DNA of 64,000 nucleotides from Myxococcota bacterium (GCA_963169045.1 CAUJDF010000108.1:99490-163489), one strand, 5' to 3'. Shown: positions 39,872 through 48,982, counted from the stretch's first letter. Notes: generated by a model from the sequence alone, not told the origin. A program made the numbers and translations.

Positions 39872-40780
39872 ATGGCGCGACACTTCGACAACGAGGACCT
39901 GGGGACGGTGCTGGACCGGGTGGCCGACCTGCTGGCGGCGCAGGAGGCCGACGCCTTCCGCGTGCGCGCCTGGCGCAACGCGGCGGGCTCCGTGCGGCGC
40001 GCGCCGGAGCCCGTCGAGCGGCTCTTCGCCGAGGCAGGCCACGAGGGCCTCGAGCGCCTGCCCGGCGTCGGGCGCTCCATCGCCGGCGCCCTCGCCGAGC
40101 TGCTGACGACCGGCCGCCTGGGCATGCTGGACCGCCTCGAGGGCCAGGTCTCGCCCGAGGACCTGCTCGCGACGGTGCCCGGCATCGGTGCGGAGCTGGC
40201 GGCGCGCATCCACGGGACGCTGCACGTCGAGACGCTCGAGGACCTCGAGCTGGCCGCCCACGACGGCCGCCTCGCGACGGTCGCGGGCTTCGGCGAGCGC
40301 CGCGTGCGCGGCGTGCAGGAGACGCTGGCGGGCATGCTCGGCCGCTCGACGCGCCGGCGACTGCACGAGCGCGCGCGCGGCGCGCCGCCGGCCCCGGAGC
40401 CGCCGATCGAGCTGCTGCTGGCCGTCGACGCCGAGTACCGCGCGCGGGCCGAGGCCGGTGAGCTGCCGCGCATCACCCCGCGCCGCTTCAACCCGACGGG
40501 CGAGGCCTGGCTGCCGGTGATGCACCTGGATCGCGACGGCTGGTCGTTCACCGCGCTGTTCTCCAACACCGCCCGCGCCCACGAGCTCGGCGCCACCCGC
40601 GACTGGGTCGTCCTCTACTTCGAGCGCGACGGCCGGGAAGCGCAGTGCACCGTGGTCACCGAGCACCGCGGCGCGCTGGGCGGGCGCCGCGTCGTCCGCG
40701 GCCGCGAGGGCGAGTGCCGCGCGTACTTCCTGCCCGACCTCGAGCTCGCGACCCCGGCGCCGAAGCGCCACCGCCGCTGA
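39872..40780 (+). CDS. polymerase-X-like helix-hairpin-helix protein without polymerase palm
   Basis: A 302-residue protein. The N-terminal ~165 residues look like the 8-kDa and fingers part of DNA polymerase X: VLDRVADLLAAQEADAFRVRAWRNAA, helix-hairpin-helix motifs LERLPGVGRSIAGAL and LLATVPGIGAELAARI, and a third VAGFGERRVRGVQ. The nucleotidyl-transferase palm (GxGS...DxD) and the PHP nuclease domain of bacterial PolX are absent. The C-terminal ~110 residues (PRRFNPTGEAWLPVMHLD ... WVVLYFERDG) form an unfamiliar strand-rich domain. It probably binds gapped or hairpin DNA. It is divergent from the kinase-nuclease gene, separated by 59 bp, so a shared repair or end-processing role is possible. 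Confidence 0.75.
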   Translation: MARHFDNEDLGTVLDRVADLLAAQEADAFRVRAWRNAAGSVRRAPEPVERLFAEAGHEGLERLPGVGRSIAGALAELLTTGRLGMLDRLEGQVSPEDLLATVPGIGAELAARIHGTLHVETLEDLELAAHDGRLATVAGFGERRVRGVQETLAGMLGRSTRRRLHERARGAPPAPEPPIELLLAVDAEYRARAEAGELPRITPRRFNPTGEAWLPVMHLDRDGWSFTALFSNTARAHELGATRDWVVLYFERDGREAQCTVVTEHRGALGGRRVVRGREGECRAYFLPDLELATPAPKRHRR

Positions 40781-40783
40781 CGT

Positions 40784-41392
40784 TCATGGGATGCGCGGGT
40801 AACGCCGGCGGGTCTCGGCGGCGGACGCGCAGTTGAAGTGCCACCACTCGCTGGCGAGGGGCAGGAAGCCCGCCGCGGTCATCGCCTCCCGCAGCAGCGC
40901 CCGGTTGGCCGCGTGGAGCGCCGTCAGCTTGCCGGCGGCGAGCATCTCCGCCTCATGGCGCGGCTCGGACGCCGGACCGAAGTGGTCGAACGGCGTGCCC
41001 ATGTCGAGCGGCGCCCCGTCCGTCGTCGCCAGCGTCAGGTCCACCGCGCAGCCGTAGTTGTGGATCGACCCCGTCGCGCCGTGCGGGTTGGCGACGTACT
41101 TCTGCTGCGGCGTGCCGGCCACGAGCGCCCACATCGCGACCTGCACGTGGTGCGGGCGCGCGCAGTCGAGCGCGCGCAGGCGCAGGTCCGGCCGGCGGCC
41201 GCGCAGGTGCGCGTCGGCCTTCGCCAGCATGCGCGCCGCCTCCGGCTGCAGAAAGCAGCGCTCGAGGTCCCCGTACACGTCGCGGCCCAGGAAGTTGTCC
41301 GCGGTGCTGTACTGCAGCGCCACCTGCACGTCGGGCGCGACCGTCGCCACGTCGACGAGCCCCGTCGTCCATGCGAGCAGGAGCGCGATCAC
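40784..41392 (-). CDS. M15 D-Ala-D-Ala dipeptidase, VanX type
   Basis: A 202-residue protein with a hydrophobic N-terminus (IALLLAWTTGLVDVATV), probably a signal peptide or anchor. Zinc and catalytic motifs of peptidase M15D are intact: SIHNYGCAVDLTL (SxHxxGxAxD) and EWWHFN (ExxH). Family members cut D-Ala-D-Ala or related wall dipeptides. The GTG at 41392 overlaps the stop of the upstream L,D-transpeptidase gene (GTGA) and has no ribosome-binding site of its own, so it depends on coupling. With a transpeptidase partner, cell-wall recycling or remodelling is more likely than vancomycin resistance. Confidence 0.9.
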   Translation of the reverse strand: MIALLLAWTTGLVDVATVAPDVQVALQYSTADNFLGRDVYGDLERCFLQPEAARMLAKADAHLRGRRPDLRLRALDCARPHHVQVAMWALVAGTPQQKYVANPHGATGSIHNYGCAVDLTLATTDGAPLDMGTPFDHFGPASEPRHEAEMLAAGKLTALHAANRALLREAMTAAGFLPLASEWWHFNCASAAETRRRYPRIP

Positions 41393-42144
41393 GGGGAGGG
41401 GAGCCCCCACGCGTCGCGCAGGGCGGCGTGCGACGCCTTCGGCAGCTGGACGAGCACCGGCGCCGCCTCGGGCCGCAGCCAGCGCAGCAGGTCGACGAGC
41501 GGCGCCTCCGCCATCGCCGTGCAGCCGACGGTGGGCTTGTCGGGCGCGCGCCACACGTGCAGGAAGATGCAGCTGCCGCCGCCCGGGACCGGCGCCGGGG
41601 CGGCGTTGTGCTCCACGACCACGAGCCACTCGTAGAGGTCGTCGCCGCGCCGCAGGACCTCGGCCGACGTCCACGGGGACATCGGGCCGGGGCCCTGCTC
41701 GACGAGGCGGTTGTAGTGGGGCGAGGCCGGGTCGTCGACGCAGCGCGACTGCGCCGTCGAGGGCCGGTACGCCCAGGCGACGCCCTCGGGCGCCTTCTCG
41801 GCGTAGCCGGCGGCGGTGCCGAGCCGGAACACGCCCGCCACGGCGCGTCCGTCGCCCTCCTTCTTCACCGGCCCGTCGCCGGCCTTCTCCGGGTGCAGGC
41901 CGCGGCCCCACGCGAGGCCCGTGCGGCCGACGGTGACCGGCACGCCCTCGCCGACGCGCTCGAAGCCGGCGTCGCTTCGCTCGAAGCGCCACATCGCGCC
42001 CGTCTTCGCGTCCCAGCCGTCGGTCAGGACGAGCACGACCTGCTTCGCTTCGACGGGCAGCGCGAACGCCGGGGCGGGCGCGTCGGCCCGCGCGGCGCTC
42101 ACGGCCGCGAACAGCGCGAAGGCACAGAGGAAACGGGACGCCAT
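41389..42144 (-). CDS. secreted L,D-transpeptidase family protein (YkuD-like)
   Basis: A 251-residue protein with signal peptide (FLCAFALFAAVSAARA). KQVVLVLTDGWDAKTGAMWRFER resembles the first strands of the YkuD fold. The active site is SCIFLHVWRAPDKPTVGCTAM, with His and the catalytic Cys in the expected order. These enzymes form 3-3 peptidoglycan crosslinks or attach lipoproteins. GAGG lies five bases before the ATG at 42144. Coupled to the VanX-type dipeptidase gene, so both act on stem peptides in the periplasm. Confidence 0.85.
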   Translation of the reverse strand: MASRFLCAFALFAAVSAARADAPAPAFALPVEAKQVVLVLTDGWDAKTGAMWRFERSDAGFERVGEGVPVTVGRTGLAWGRGLHPEKAGDGPVKKEGDGRAVAGVFRLGTAAGYAEKAPEGVAWAYRPSTAQSRCVDDPASPHYNRLVEQGPGPMSPWTSAEVLRRGDDLYEWLVVVEHNAAPAPVPGGGSCIFLHVWRAPDKPTVGCTAMAEAPLVDLLRWLRPEAAPVLVQLPKASHAALRDAWGLPSP

Positions 42145-42347
42145 GAACGCCTCACCTCGGGTCGGGACGTCCGCATCATCGCACGCCACGCCCGTCGTCG
42201 TCGCCCGCGCTCGCGGCCCGTCTCGGGCGACGCCTCGGTGATGCGAGCCGGGTAGAAATATTGGAGGATTGAGAGGATTCTGTTTCTCACTCATCGGTTG
42301 TTTGGCATATCGTCGCTGTCACAACCACGGCACGGGAGGGTCCGGAC
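42145..42347. promoter_or_regulatory. divergent intergenic region with unusually AT-rich core, probable promoters
   Basis: The segment about 42253-42312 is far richer in A/T than anything nearby (TAGAAATATTGGAGGATT, TTCTGTTTCTCACTC, TTGTTTGGCATATCG). It contains GAGA-N10-TCTC dyad elements. It lies between the transpeptidase gene (leftward) and the DUF1592 gene (rightward), so it probably holds both promoters. No clear -24/-12 or -35/-10 pair could be fixed by eye. Confidence 0.4.
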
Positions 42348-44111
42348 GTGACGAACGGACGACCGCTCCTCGTCGGCCTGGGCCTGCTGGTCCTGGCCGC
42401 CGGCTGCGAAGAAGGTGCGATGACCAGCGGGCGCGGCGAGCCGTCGCTCCCCGTCGACCACGGCGGGCCCGGCGACGTGCCCGGCGGGCCCGGAGGCGGC
42501 CCGGGCGTCGATCCCGGTCGGCCCGGCTTCGACCCGCTCGATCCCGACGGTCCGGGGCCGGACGCGCCAGACCCGGGGGCCCCCGATCCCGCGTTCGTGG
42601 CCGCGGAGACGGCGGCGCGCCGCCTGAGCCGCGCCGAGCTCGACGCGACGCTGCGCGACCTGCTCGGCGACGACACGCGGCCGGCGACGCGCCTCCTCCC
42701 CGAGGAGGAGTACGCGCCCTTCGACAACGACTACACGAAGCAGGCGGCCTCGAGCGCCTTCATCGACGCGGTCGAGTCGATGGCGAACGACGTCGCCGAC
42801 CGGCTCGTCGCCGATCCGGCGCGCGTCGCGCGCGTGCTGCCCTGCGCGCCGAGCGGCGCCGCGGACGCCGACTGTCTGCGGCAGTTCGTGACGACGTTCG
42901 GGCGGCGCGCGCTGCGGCGCCCGCTCGCCGCCGACGAGGTCGAGGCCTACGTCGCGCTGCTTCCGTTCGCCCAGGAGGTCATGCCGGGCCGCGAGGGCGG
43001 CTTCGCCACCGTCGTCGGGCTCGTCGTGCGCGCGATGCTGCAGGACCCGGAGCTGCTGTACCGCGTCGAGCCGGCCGGGCCGGACCTCGACGACCACGCC
43101 ATCGCCACCCGCATGTCGTATCTGCTGTGGGGCGCGCCGCCGGACGACGCGCTGGCCGCCGACGCCGACGCGGGCCGCCTTCGCACCGCCGAGGGCCGCC
43201 GCGCTGCGGCGACGCGCATGCTGCAGGACCCGCGCGCCCGCGAGCAGGTGCGCCGCTTCCACGCGATGTGGCTCGGCTACCGCACGATGCCGCATCCGCC
43301 GGCGCTCGTCTCGCGCCTGAACCGCGAGACGGAGCGCCTCATCGACCGCGTCGTCTTCGACGAGAATCGCGACTACCTCGACCTGTTCCGGCTGCGCGAG
43401 ACGTGGGTCGACGCGTCGCTCGCGGCGCACTACGGCCTCGCCGCGCCCGAGGGCGGCGAGGGCTTTGCGCCCTACGCCGAGGGTGATGGCCGCGCCGGCA
43501 TCCTGTCCCACGGCAGCGTCCTCGCGGGGCACTCGAAGGGGTACAGCGACAGCAGCCCCACACAGCGCGGCAAGTTCATCCAGGAGCGCCTCGCGTGCCG
43601 CCCCATCCCGCCGCCGCCGCCGAACGTGATGGCCGACGGCCCCCCGGGCGACGGCGAGGCGGAATGCAAGAAGGATCGGTACGCCGAGCACTCGGTGAAC
43701 CCGGGCTGCGCCGGCTGCCACGCGCAGATGGACCCGATCGGCTTCGGGCTCGAGGGCTACGACCTCGCCGGCCGGCTGCGCACGCACGACGACGGCATGC
43801 CCGAGTGCGCCATCGAGGGCGTCGGCACGCTGCCCGACGGCAGCGAGTTCAGCGGCCCGGCGGCGCTCTCCGCCTGGCTCGCCGACTCCGGCGCGCTCGA
43901 CGAGTGCGCCGTCCGCCACTGGTACGCGTTCGCCGTCGGCCGCTTCGAGCCCGCCGACGCCGCCGAGCGTGCCTTCGTCCGCCGCCTCGTCGAGCGCTTC
44001 CGCGCCGGCGACCGGCGCCTGACCGACCTGATCGCGGAGTTCGTGGCGAGCGACGCGTTCGCGCGCCGAAGCGAGCCCGCCGACGCGTCGGCCCTGGAGG
44101 TTCCCCGATGA
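42348..44111 (+). CDS. DUF1592-family lipoprotein with c-type haem motif
   Basis: A 587-residue protein from GTG at 42348 with GGAGGG seven bases before it. Lipobox LAAGC, then a Gly/Pro/Asp linker. The usual domain string is present: DUF1587 (RRLSRAELDATLRDLLGDD), DUF1595 (FGRRALRRPLAADEVEAY), DUF1592 (middle), DUF1588 (GILSHGSVLAGHSKG ... CAGCHAQMDPIGFGLEGYD) and DUF1585 (C-terminus). CAGCH is a haem c site. The family is abundant in planctomycetes and myxobacteria and is always paired with DUF1552 proteins; substrates are unknown, with complex-polymer oxidation suggested. It overlaps the DUF1552 gene by four bases (ATGA). Confidence 0.88.
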   Translation: MTNGRPLLVGLGLLVLAAGCEEGAMTSGRGEPSLPVDHGGPGDVPGGPGGGPGVDPGRPGFDPLDPDGPGPDAPDPGAPDPAFVAAETAARRLSRAELDATLRDLLGDDTRPATRLLPEEEYAPFDNDYTKQAASSAFIDAVESMANDVADRLVADPARVARVLPCAPSGAADADCLRQFVTTFGRRALRRPLAADEVEAYVALLPFAQEVMPGREGGFATVVGLVVRAMLQDPELLYRVEPAGPDLDDHAIATRMSYLLWGAPPDDALAADADAGRLRTAEGRRAAATRMLQDPRAREQVRRFHAMWLGYRTMPHPPALVSRLNRETERLIDRVVFDENRDYLDLFRLRETWVDASLAAHYGLAAPEGGEGFAPYAEGDGRAGILSHGSVLAGHSKGYSDSSPTQRGKFIQERLACRPIPPPPPNVMADGPPGDGEAECKKDRYAEHSVNPGCAGCHAQMDPIGFGLEGYDLAGRLRTHDDGMPECAIEGVGTLPDGSEFSGPAALSAWLADSGALDECAVRHWYAFAVGRFEPADAAERAFVRRLVERFRAGDRRLTDLIAEFVASDAFARRSEPADASALEVPR

Positions 44112-45616
44112 GCCGCGAGATCGACCGCCGCGCCGTGCTGCGCGGCCTCGGCGGCGTCGCCGTCGCCCTGCCGCTGCTCGAGTGCATGAAGCCCGCGAAG
44201 GCCCAGGGCGCGGCCGCCGCGCGCCGCTACGCGCTGCTCTTCGCCGGCCAGTCGATCGGCGGCGACGGCTGGACCCACGACCAGCAGAAGATCGACGGCC
44301 GCCGCTACACCGAGGCCGGCCACTGGATCGTCCCGGACGCCACCGGCGCCGGCTTCCGGTTGACGACGCCGCTGCGCCCGCTCGCCGAGCTGCGCGACGC
44401 GTTCAGCCTCGTCTCAAACCTGCGCATCCCGTGGAGCCGCAACTCGACGTCGGGCGGCGACGTGCCGCCGGGCGGCGCGTATCGCGACTTCCACGGCGGC
44501 GCGTGCGGGCCGCTGCTCTCGGGCGTGCGCACCACGCAGGGCGGCTACGGCGTGCGCGGCATCACCTCGGACCAGGTGCTGGCCAACCTGCACCGCGGCA
44601 CGACGCGGCTCGACGCGCTCGTGCTGCGCGCCCAGCCGTCGTGGTACCTCAGCGGCAGCGGCTACGCCGGCCGCCAGTACCTCTCGCACCGCGGCGACCG
44701 CCAGCCCGTCGAGGCGCAGGTCAGCCCGCGCGTCGCCTGGCAGTCGCTCTTCGGCAACTTCGTGCCGCCGGGCCGCGACGCCGCTGCGCGCCACGACTTC
44801 GACATGCGCTCGCGCCGCAGCGTGCTCGACCTCGTGCTCGACAAGCGCCGCAAGCTGGTCGACCGGGTCGGCGCCGCCGACCGAATCCGCCTCGACCGGC
44901 ACTTCGACGAGATCCGCGACCTCGAGCGCCGCGTGGCGGCCATCCCGCCCGCGGCCGAGGGCCAGTGCCAGGCACCCGCCGAGCCCGGCGAGGATCCGCC
45001 GATCGGCAGCGACAACGGCGTGCACGGCGACGATCCCGTGCGCGCCGGCACCGGCTACAGCCGCGAGTCGGACCGCGCGCGCCTCATGGCCGACCTCATC
45101 CACATGGCGTTCGTCTGCGACCTGACGCGCGTCGCCACGCTGCAGATCACGACGTTCATGTCCCACATGAACGTGCACGCGATCACGTCGGAGATGGGCA
45201 CGCCGATCACCGCCGACCTGCACGAGGTCGGGCACAACGGCGACGAGAACAACAAAGGTCAGCTCGCCGTGTCGCTGTGTCTGCAGTGGCACATCGCCAT
45301 CTACGCGTATCTGCTCGAGAAGCTGGCGGCGACGCCCGAGGGCGACGGCACGCTGCTCGACAACTCGGCCATCGTGTTCACGCCGGAGGGCGGTCACGGC
45401 CTCCAGTTGAACGACGGCTCATCGCCGAACAGCACGCACTCCGTCGAGAACATGGTGATGCTCGTCGCCGGCCGCGCCGGCGGGCTGCGGCCCGGGCGCC
45501 ACCTCGACGGCGGCGGCGCGCACCCCGTGCAGGTGCTCCTCGCGGCGATGCAGGCCGCGGGGCACGACGGGGATCGGCTCGGCGAGGTCAGCGGAGCGCT
45601 CCGCGCGCTGTTCTGA
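44108..45616 (+). CDS. DUF1552-family exported protein
   Basis: A 502-residue protein with a Tat-like leader (DRRAVLRGLGGVAVALPLLE), so it is probably exported folded with a cofactor. The body shows DUF1552 marks: FAGQSIGGDGWTHD, SNLRIPWSRNSTSG, DFHGGACGPLLSG, SGSGY, MADLIHMAFVCDLTRVATLQ, and HEVGHNGDENNKG. The fold is alkaline-phosphatase/sulfatase-like in related families, but the active residues here cannot be fixed by eye. It is translationally coupled to the DUF1592 lipoprotein gene, its usual partner, and ends 3 bp from the convergent cytochrome gene. Confidence 0.88.
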   Translation: MSREIDRRAVLRGLGGVAVALPLLECMKPAKAQGAAAARRYALLFAGQSIGGDGWTHDQQKIDGRRYTEAGHWIVPDATGAGFRLTTPLRPLAELRDAFSLVSNLRIPWSRNSTSGGDVPPGGAYRDFHGGACGPLLSGVRTTQGGYGVRGITSDQVLANLHRGTTRLDALVLRAQPSWYLSGSGYAGRQYLSHRGDRQPVEAQVSPRVAWQSLFGNFVPPGRDAAARHDFDMRSRRSVLDLVLDKRRKLVDRVGAADRIRLDRHFDEIRDLERRVAAIPPAAEGQCQAPAEPGEDPPIGSDNGVHGDDPVRAGTGYSRESDRARLMADLIHMAFVCDLTRVATLQITTFMSHMNVHAITSEMGTPITADLHEVGHNGDENNKGQLAVSLCLQWHIAIYAYLLEKLAATPEGDGTLLDNSAIVFTPEGGHGLQLNDGSSPNSTHSVENMVMLVAGRAGGLRPGRHLDGGGAHPVQVLLAAMQAAGHDGDRLGEVSGALRALF

Positions 45617-45619
45617 GCC

Positions 45620-46636
45620 TCAGTCGCAGGGCGGCAGGTCGGCCGCCGCGCTGCGCTGCTCGTGGACGACGCGCCACGTCGGCTCGCCGGGATCGCGGCC
45701 GGCCCGCGGGAACTCGTCGCCGGTGTAGACGTAGCGCAGCTCGAAGGAGAGCGGCCCGCCGTCGTCGCCGAGCTGCGCCAGCGGCACCCGGTACGTGCGC
45801 CGCGTGCCGGGCGGCAGGCCCGAGTCCCAGATCGTGCGCTTGCCGCCGTCGGCCTGCGGCGCGTAGCGGCGGCCGAGGAACGCCTCGAACATCGCCTCGG
45901 GCGCCGTCGGGCGCCACGCGCGCGCCAGCAGGTGCCGGTGCACGTCGCCGGTGGGGACGTCGTGCCCCGCCCCGACGTTGGCCACCGTCATGACCACGTC
46001 GTCCCCGGCGCGGCACACGTCGAAGGCCAGCGCGCGCAGGAGCATACGCGGGTCGTGGGCGCCGGGGTACGCGTGCTGCCCCGGCGACGCGGCGTGGCAC
46101 CCGCGGCAGCCCTCGGGATCGCGGGCGTGGGGACCGGCGCGGAACTGCGCGACCGTCGCCTGCATGGGGTGCGGCGTGTAGCGGACGAGCTCTCCGCGCC
46201 CGTCGAGCACCGGGAACGTGAACTCGTGGCACCCGCCGCACCAGTCGGGGCCGCCGAACGCATCGTCCGTCACCGTTTCATGAGGGGAGTCGGGGCGTTG
46301 CGTGCGCGCGTGGATGCGGCCGTCCCGCACGTGGCACGTCGCGCAGTTCACGCCCTCGGCGAGCAGCGGTCCGCCCGTGCCGACCTGGGCGTGCTGCGCC
46401 TCGAGCGGGGCGTGGCAGTGGACGCACCACGCGCCCGGCTTCTGGCGGTATTCGCGCTGGAAGATGCCGTTCGTCCACGCCTGCGCGTGCCGCGAGCCGG
46501 CCCACTCGCGGTGCTCGTCCGGGTGGCAGTCGGCGCAGGCCGCCGCGGAGAGCATCGCCGCCGGCGTGTCGCCGACGCCGACGGGGCCGCGCCCGCCCGG
46601 GAACATCTGGGCGAGTCCGATCAGCAGCGCGAGCAC
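45620..46636 (-). CDS. pentahaem c-type cytochrome
   Basis: A 338-residue protein from GTG at 46636, one base after the stop of the upstream gene, with a hydrophobic leader (LALLIGLAQM). Five CxxCH haem sites: CADCH, CVHCH, CATCH, CGGCH and CRGCH, all in the first ~160 residues. The last ~170 residues are strand-rich (VVMTVANVGAGHDVPTGDVHRHL), as in multihaem proteins with a C-terminal Ig-like domain. It should carry electrons in the periplasm or at the surface. It sits in an operon with the discoidin-like protein and a histidine kinase-like gene and faces the DUF1592/DUF1552 pair. Confidence 0.88.
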   Translation of the reverse strand: MLALLIGLAQMFPGGRGPVGVGDTPAAMLSAAACADCHPDEHREWAGSRHAQAWTNGIFQREYRQKPGAWCVHCHAPLEAQHAQVGTGGPLLAEGVNCATCHVRDGRIHARTQRPDSPHETVTDDAFGGPDWCGGCHEFTFPVLDGRGELVRYTPHPMQATVAQFRAGPHARDPEGCRGCHAASPGQHAYPGAHDPRMLLRALAFDVCRAGDDVVMTVANVGAGHDVPTGDVHRHLLARAWRPTAPEAMFEAFLGRRYAPQADGGKRTIWDSGLPPGTRRTYRVPLAQLGDDGGPLSFELRYVYTGDEFPRAGRDPGEPTWRVVHEQRSAAADLPPCD

Positions 46637-46637
46637 G

Positions 46638-48029
46638 TCAGCGGGCGGCGACCGGCTCGAACGCGCGGAACGGCAGGAACGTGTCGCCCCACGAGTAGAG
46701 CGTCTCGCCGCCGGAGACCCGGCCCGGCGCGTCGCGCCAGTCGAAGAGCGTGACGTAGGCCCGACCGGCGGTGGCCGCGAGGCGCCCGTCGTCGCCGTAC
46801 ACGAGCAGCTGGGGCTCGGCGACCGGCACCTCGCCCTCGCGCGACTCGGCCAGCCCACAGCGGACCACGAGCAGCTCGCGGACGATCGTCTTGCCGGCGG
46901 CGTCCTTCTCGCCGCGCGCCCAGGCGTAGTTCGTGGCGACCGAGCGCTTGCACGCGGGCGCCTCCGCGGCGATGACGTCGGCGAGCGCCGGCGCATCCTT
47001 GACTTCGAGCGTGCCGAGCGTGTCGGCGCGGTACAGGCTGAGCTGCCCGTCCATCGGCGCGCCAAGGACGCCTTCGGAGCAGTACGGCCCCTCGAGCGCC
47101 CACCACAGGTTCGCGGCGCACAGGCCGTCGACCTCCGGGACCTTGCGCTTGTCGGCGGGCGCGAGCTGCACCGGGACGAAGGCGGCGAAGTCGCCCTTCG
47201 CGGCGGCGACCGCCCGGTCGAGCGCGCCGTGGAAGCGCGCCGAGGCCCGGAGGCGCGCACGCTCGACGCTCGCGCGCATCTGGCAGAGCTGGCCGCCGTT
47301 CTCGCACACGCCCCACACGTCCCACTCGTCGCCGCGATCCGGCAGGGCGTCGCCCCGCTGGTACTGCGCGGCGACCGGCATCGACTTCGCGGCCTCCCCC
47401 TTGAAGGCCTTCGCGGCGGCCAGGCGCTCCGCCTTCCACTTCTGGATCTGCTCGAGCTTCGCCTTCTCGAACGCGGGGTTGTCGCGCGTCGTCGCGGTGA
47501 CGAACACCTGCACGTCGGAGAGGCACAGGTCCTCGTACTTCGTGCCGGCGTACACCTCGTCGACCCGCAGCTCGATCGCCTCGACCTTCTGCGCGGGGAG
47601 CGCGACGGCGACGTCCTGCCAGCCCTCGGCGTCCTTCAGCGCGACCTGCCGCGTCGCCCCGCCCGGCAGCACCTTGACGGTCACGGTCTTCGCCCGCGCG
47701 TTGGCCCGGAAGAGCCCCGGCGACTTCTGGTAGCCGTTGCGCACCTTCAGGCGCACGTTCGTCGCGCCTTCGAGCGGCGTCAGCTTCAACCGCACCCACT
47801 CGCCGGCGCCGGCGCCCTTCGCGCCCTCGACCCACGCCGTCTTCGGATCGCCGTCGACGAGGTAGTTGGGGTGGTAGTTCTCCTGGAACTTATTGAAGTC
47901 GTTCCACAGGAAGCTGGACGCCTCGACGCTGGCCGGGTGGAGGCGCCGCTCCACCGGCTCGGCGGCGAGGGCCGGGCTCGCGGCGGCGAGGAGCAGCAGG
48001 GAGGTCGTGATGCGCATGGACCGCATCAT
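46638..48029 (-). CDS. secreted protein with discoidin/NADase-type glycan-binding-like domain
   Basis: A 463-residue protein with signal peptide (LLLLAAASPALA). GGGGAG lies about six bases before the ATG. Residues about 33-160 resemble the F5/8-discoidin-like module annotated as NADase-type glycan-binding (SSFLWNDFNKFQENYHPNYL, VDGDPKTAWVEG, then strands). The second half has several Cys and no catalytic motif I recognise. It probably binds a glycan and presents it to, or anchors, the pentahaem cytochrome encoded immediately downstream (inference). Confidence 0.7.
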   Translation of the reverse strand: MMRSMRITTSLLLLAAASPALAAEPVERRLHPASVEASSFLWNDFNKFQENYHPNYLVDGDPKTAWVEGAKGAGAGEWVRLKLTPLEGATNVRLKVRNGYQKSPGLFRANARAKTVTVKVLPGGATRQVALKDAEGWQDVAVALPAQKVEAIELRVDEVYAGTKYEDLCLSDVQVFVTATTRDNPAFEKAKLEQIQKWKAERLAAAKAFKGEAAKSMPVAAQYQRGDALPDRGDEWDVWGVCENGGQLCQMRASVERARLRASARFHGALDRAVAAAKGDFAAFVPVQLAPADKRKVPEVDGLCAANLWWALEGPYCSEGVLGAPMDGQLSLYRADTLGTLEVKDAPALADVIAAEAPACKRSVATNYAWARGEKDAAGKTIVRELLVVRCGLAESREGEVPVAEPQLLVYGDDGRLAATAGRAYVTLFDWRDAPGRVSGGETLYSWGDTFLPFRAFEPVAAR

Positions 48030-48051
48030 GGCACACTCCCCGCCGGCAAGC

Positions 48052-48906
48052 CTACGCCGCGAGGCGGACCCGCACGCAGGCGCCGCCGAGCGTGGAGCGG
48101 TCCACCTCGACGGTGCCGCGGTGCAGACCGGCGCACTCGCGGACCGACAGCAGGCCGAGGCCCGTGCCGGGCTCGCGGCCCAGCGCGCGCTCCGGATCCC
48201 CGTCGGCCAGCGGGCCGTCGTCGTGCACCTCGATGGCGGCGCCCCCGCCGGCGGCGACGACGCGCACCTCGATGCGGCCGCGACCGCCGACGGCGTCGAC
48301 GGCCCCGAGCACGAGGTGCGTCACGAGCTGGTGCACGAGGGTGGGGTAGACGCTGGCGCGCAGGGGCGCGTCGGCGAGCACGCGCAGGTCGCAGCCCTGG
48401 GCGCGCTTGTGCAGCCGCACGACCTCGACGGCCTCGAGCACCGTCGCCAGCACGTCGACCTCGCGGCGCTCGCCCTGGTCGGTGTCGCGGCCGGCGCGGC
48501 CGAGCCGCCAGGCGAGGTCCGTCCCCCGGGCCACCGCCGTGTCCATCGCGTCGAGCACCGTCGCCTGCTCGCCGGTCACGCCGGCCTCGCGCAGCAGCGA
48601 CGCGCCGGCGCCGATGATCGCCAGCAGGTTGTTGAAGTCGTGGGCCACCGAGGTCGCCAGCAGGCCCGCCAGCGCGCGGCGCTCGGTGGCGAGCAACGCC
48701 TCCGGGGGGATGGTCGGCGCGGCGGCGGGCGTGGGCGGCGGTTGCCGGCCGGCCAGTCGCCCGGCGCCGAGCACGAGCGCGGCCCCGATCGGGACCGTCA
48801 GCAGCGCGGCCAGCGGCGGCATGCGACCGAGGATCAGGAGAGGTGCCGCCGCCGCGGTCAGACCGGCGCCGGCGAGGAGGAATGGACCTCGAAAGAAAGA
48901 GCGCAT
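48052..48906 (-). CDS. membrane histidine kinase-like protein with degenerate N-box
   Basis: A 284-residue protein. Two N-terminal hydrophobic helices, then H-box [13 protein letters not shown] with the phospho-acceptor His. The G2 box is [16 protein letters not shown]. The ATP-binding N-box, usually NLxxNAxDA, reads [10 protein letters not shown], so the Mg-chelating Asn is missing; the G1 box is also altered (HDDGPL). It may be a pseudokinase or phosphatase-only sensor. No response regulator gene adjoins it. It is the first gene of the operon with the discoidin-like and cytochrome genes (22 bp gap) and may regulate them. GGAG is seven bases before the ATG. Confidence 0.75.
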   Translation of the reverse strand: MRSFFRGPFLLAGAGLTAAAAPLLILGRMPPLAALLTVPIGAALVLGAGRLAGRQPPPTPAAAPTIPPEALLATERRALAGLLATSVAHDFNNLLAIIGAGASLLREAGVTGEQATVLDAMDTAVARGTDLAWRLGRAGRDTDQGERREVDVLATVLEAVEVVRLHKRAQGCDLRVLADAPLRASVYPTLVHQLVTHLVLGAVDAVGGRGRIEVRVVAAGGGAAIEVHDDGPLADGDPERALGREPGTGLGLLSVRECAGLHRGTVEVDRSTLGGACVRVRLAA

Positions 48907-48982
48907 CGGGGTTCTCCGGGGTGCCCACCCGTGGTTCCACCCCGAGCATCGGCGGATCGGCGCCGCCGCTGCGCCCGATGTG

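Noticed and set aside
40784..41392. Vancomycin resistance gene
   Set aside because: VanX fold only; no VanH, VanA, VanR or VanS, and coupling to an L,D-transpeptidase fits wall recycling.
42253..42325. A sigma-54 type promoter at TTGGCATATCGTCGCT
   Set aside because: The GG to GC distance is nine instead of ten bases and flanking bases do not match.
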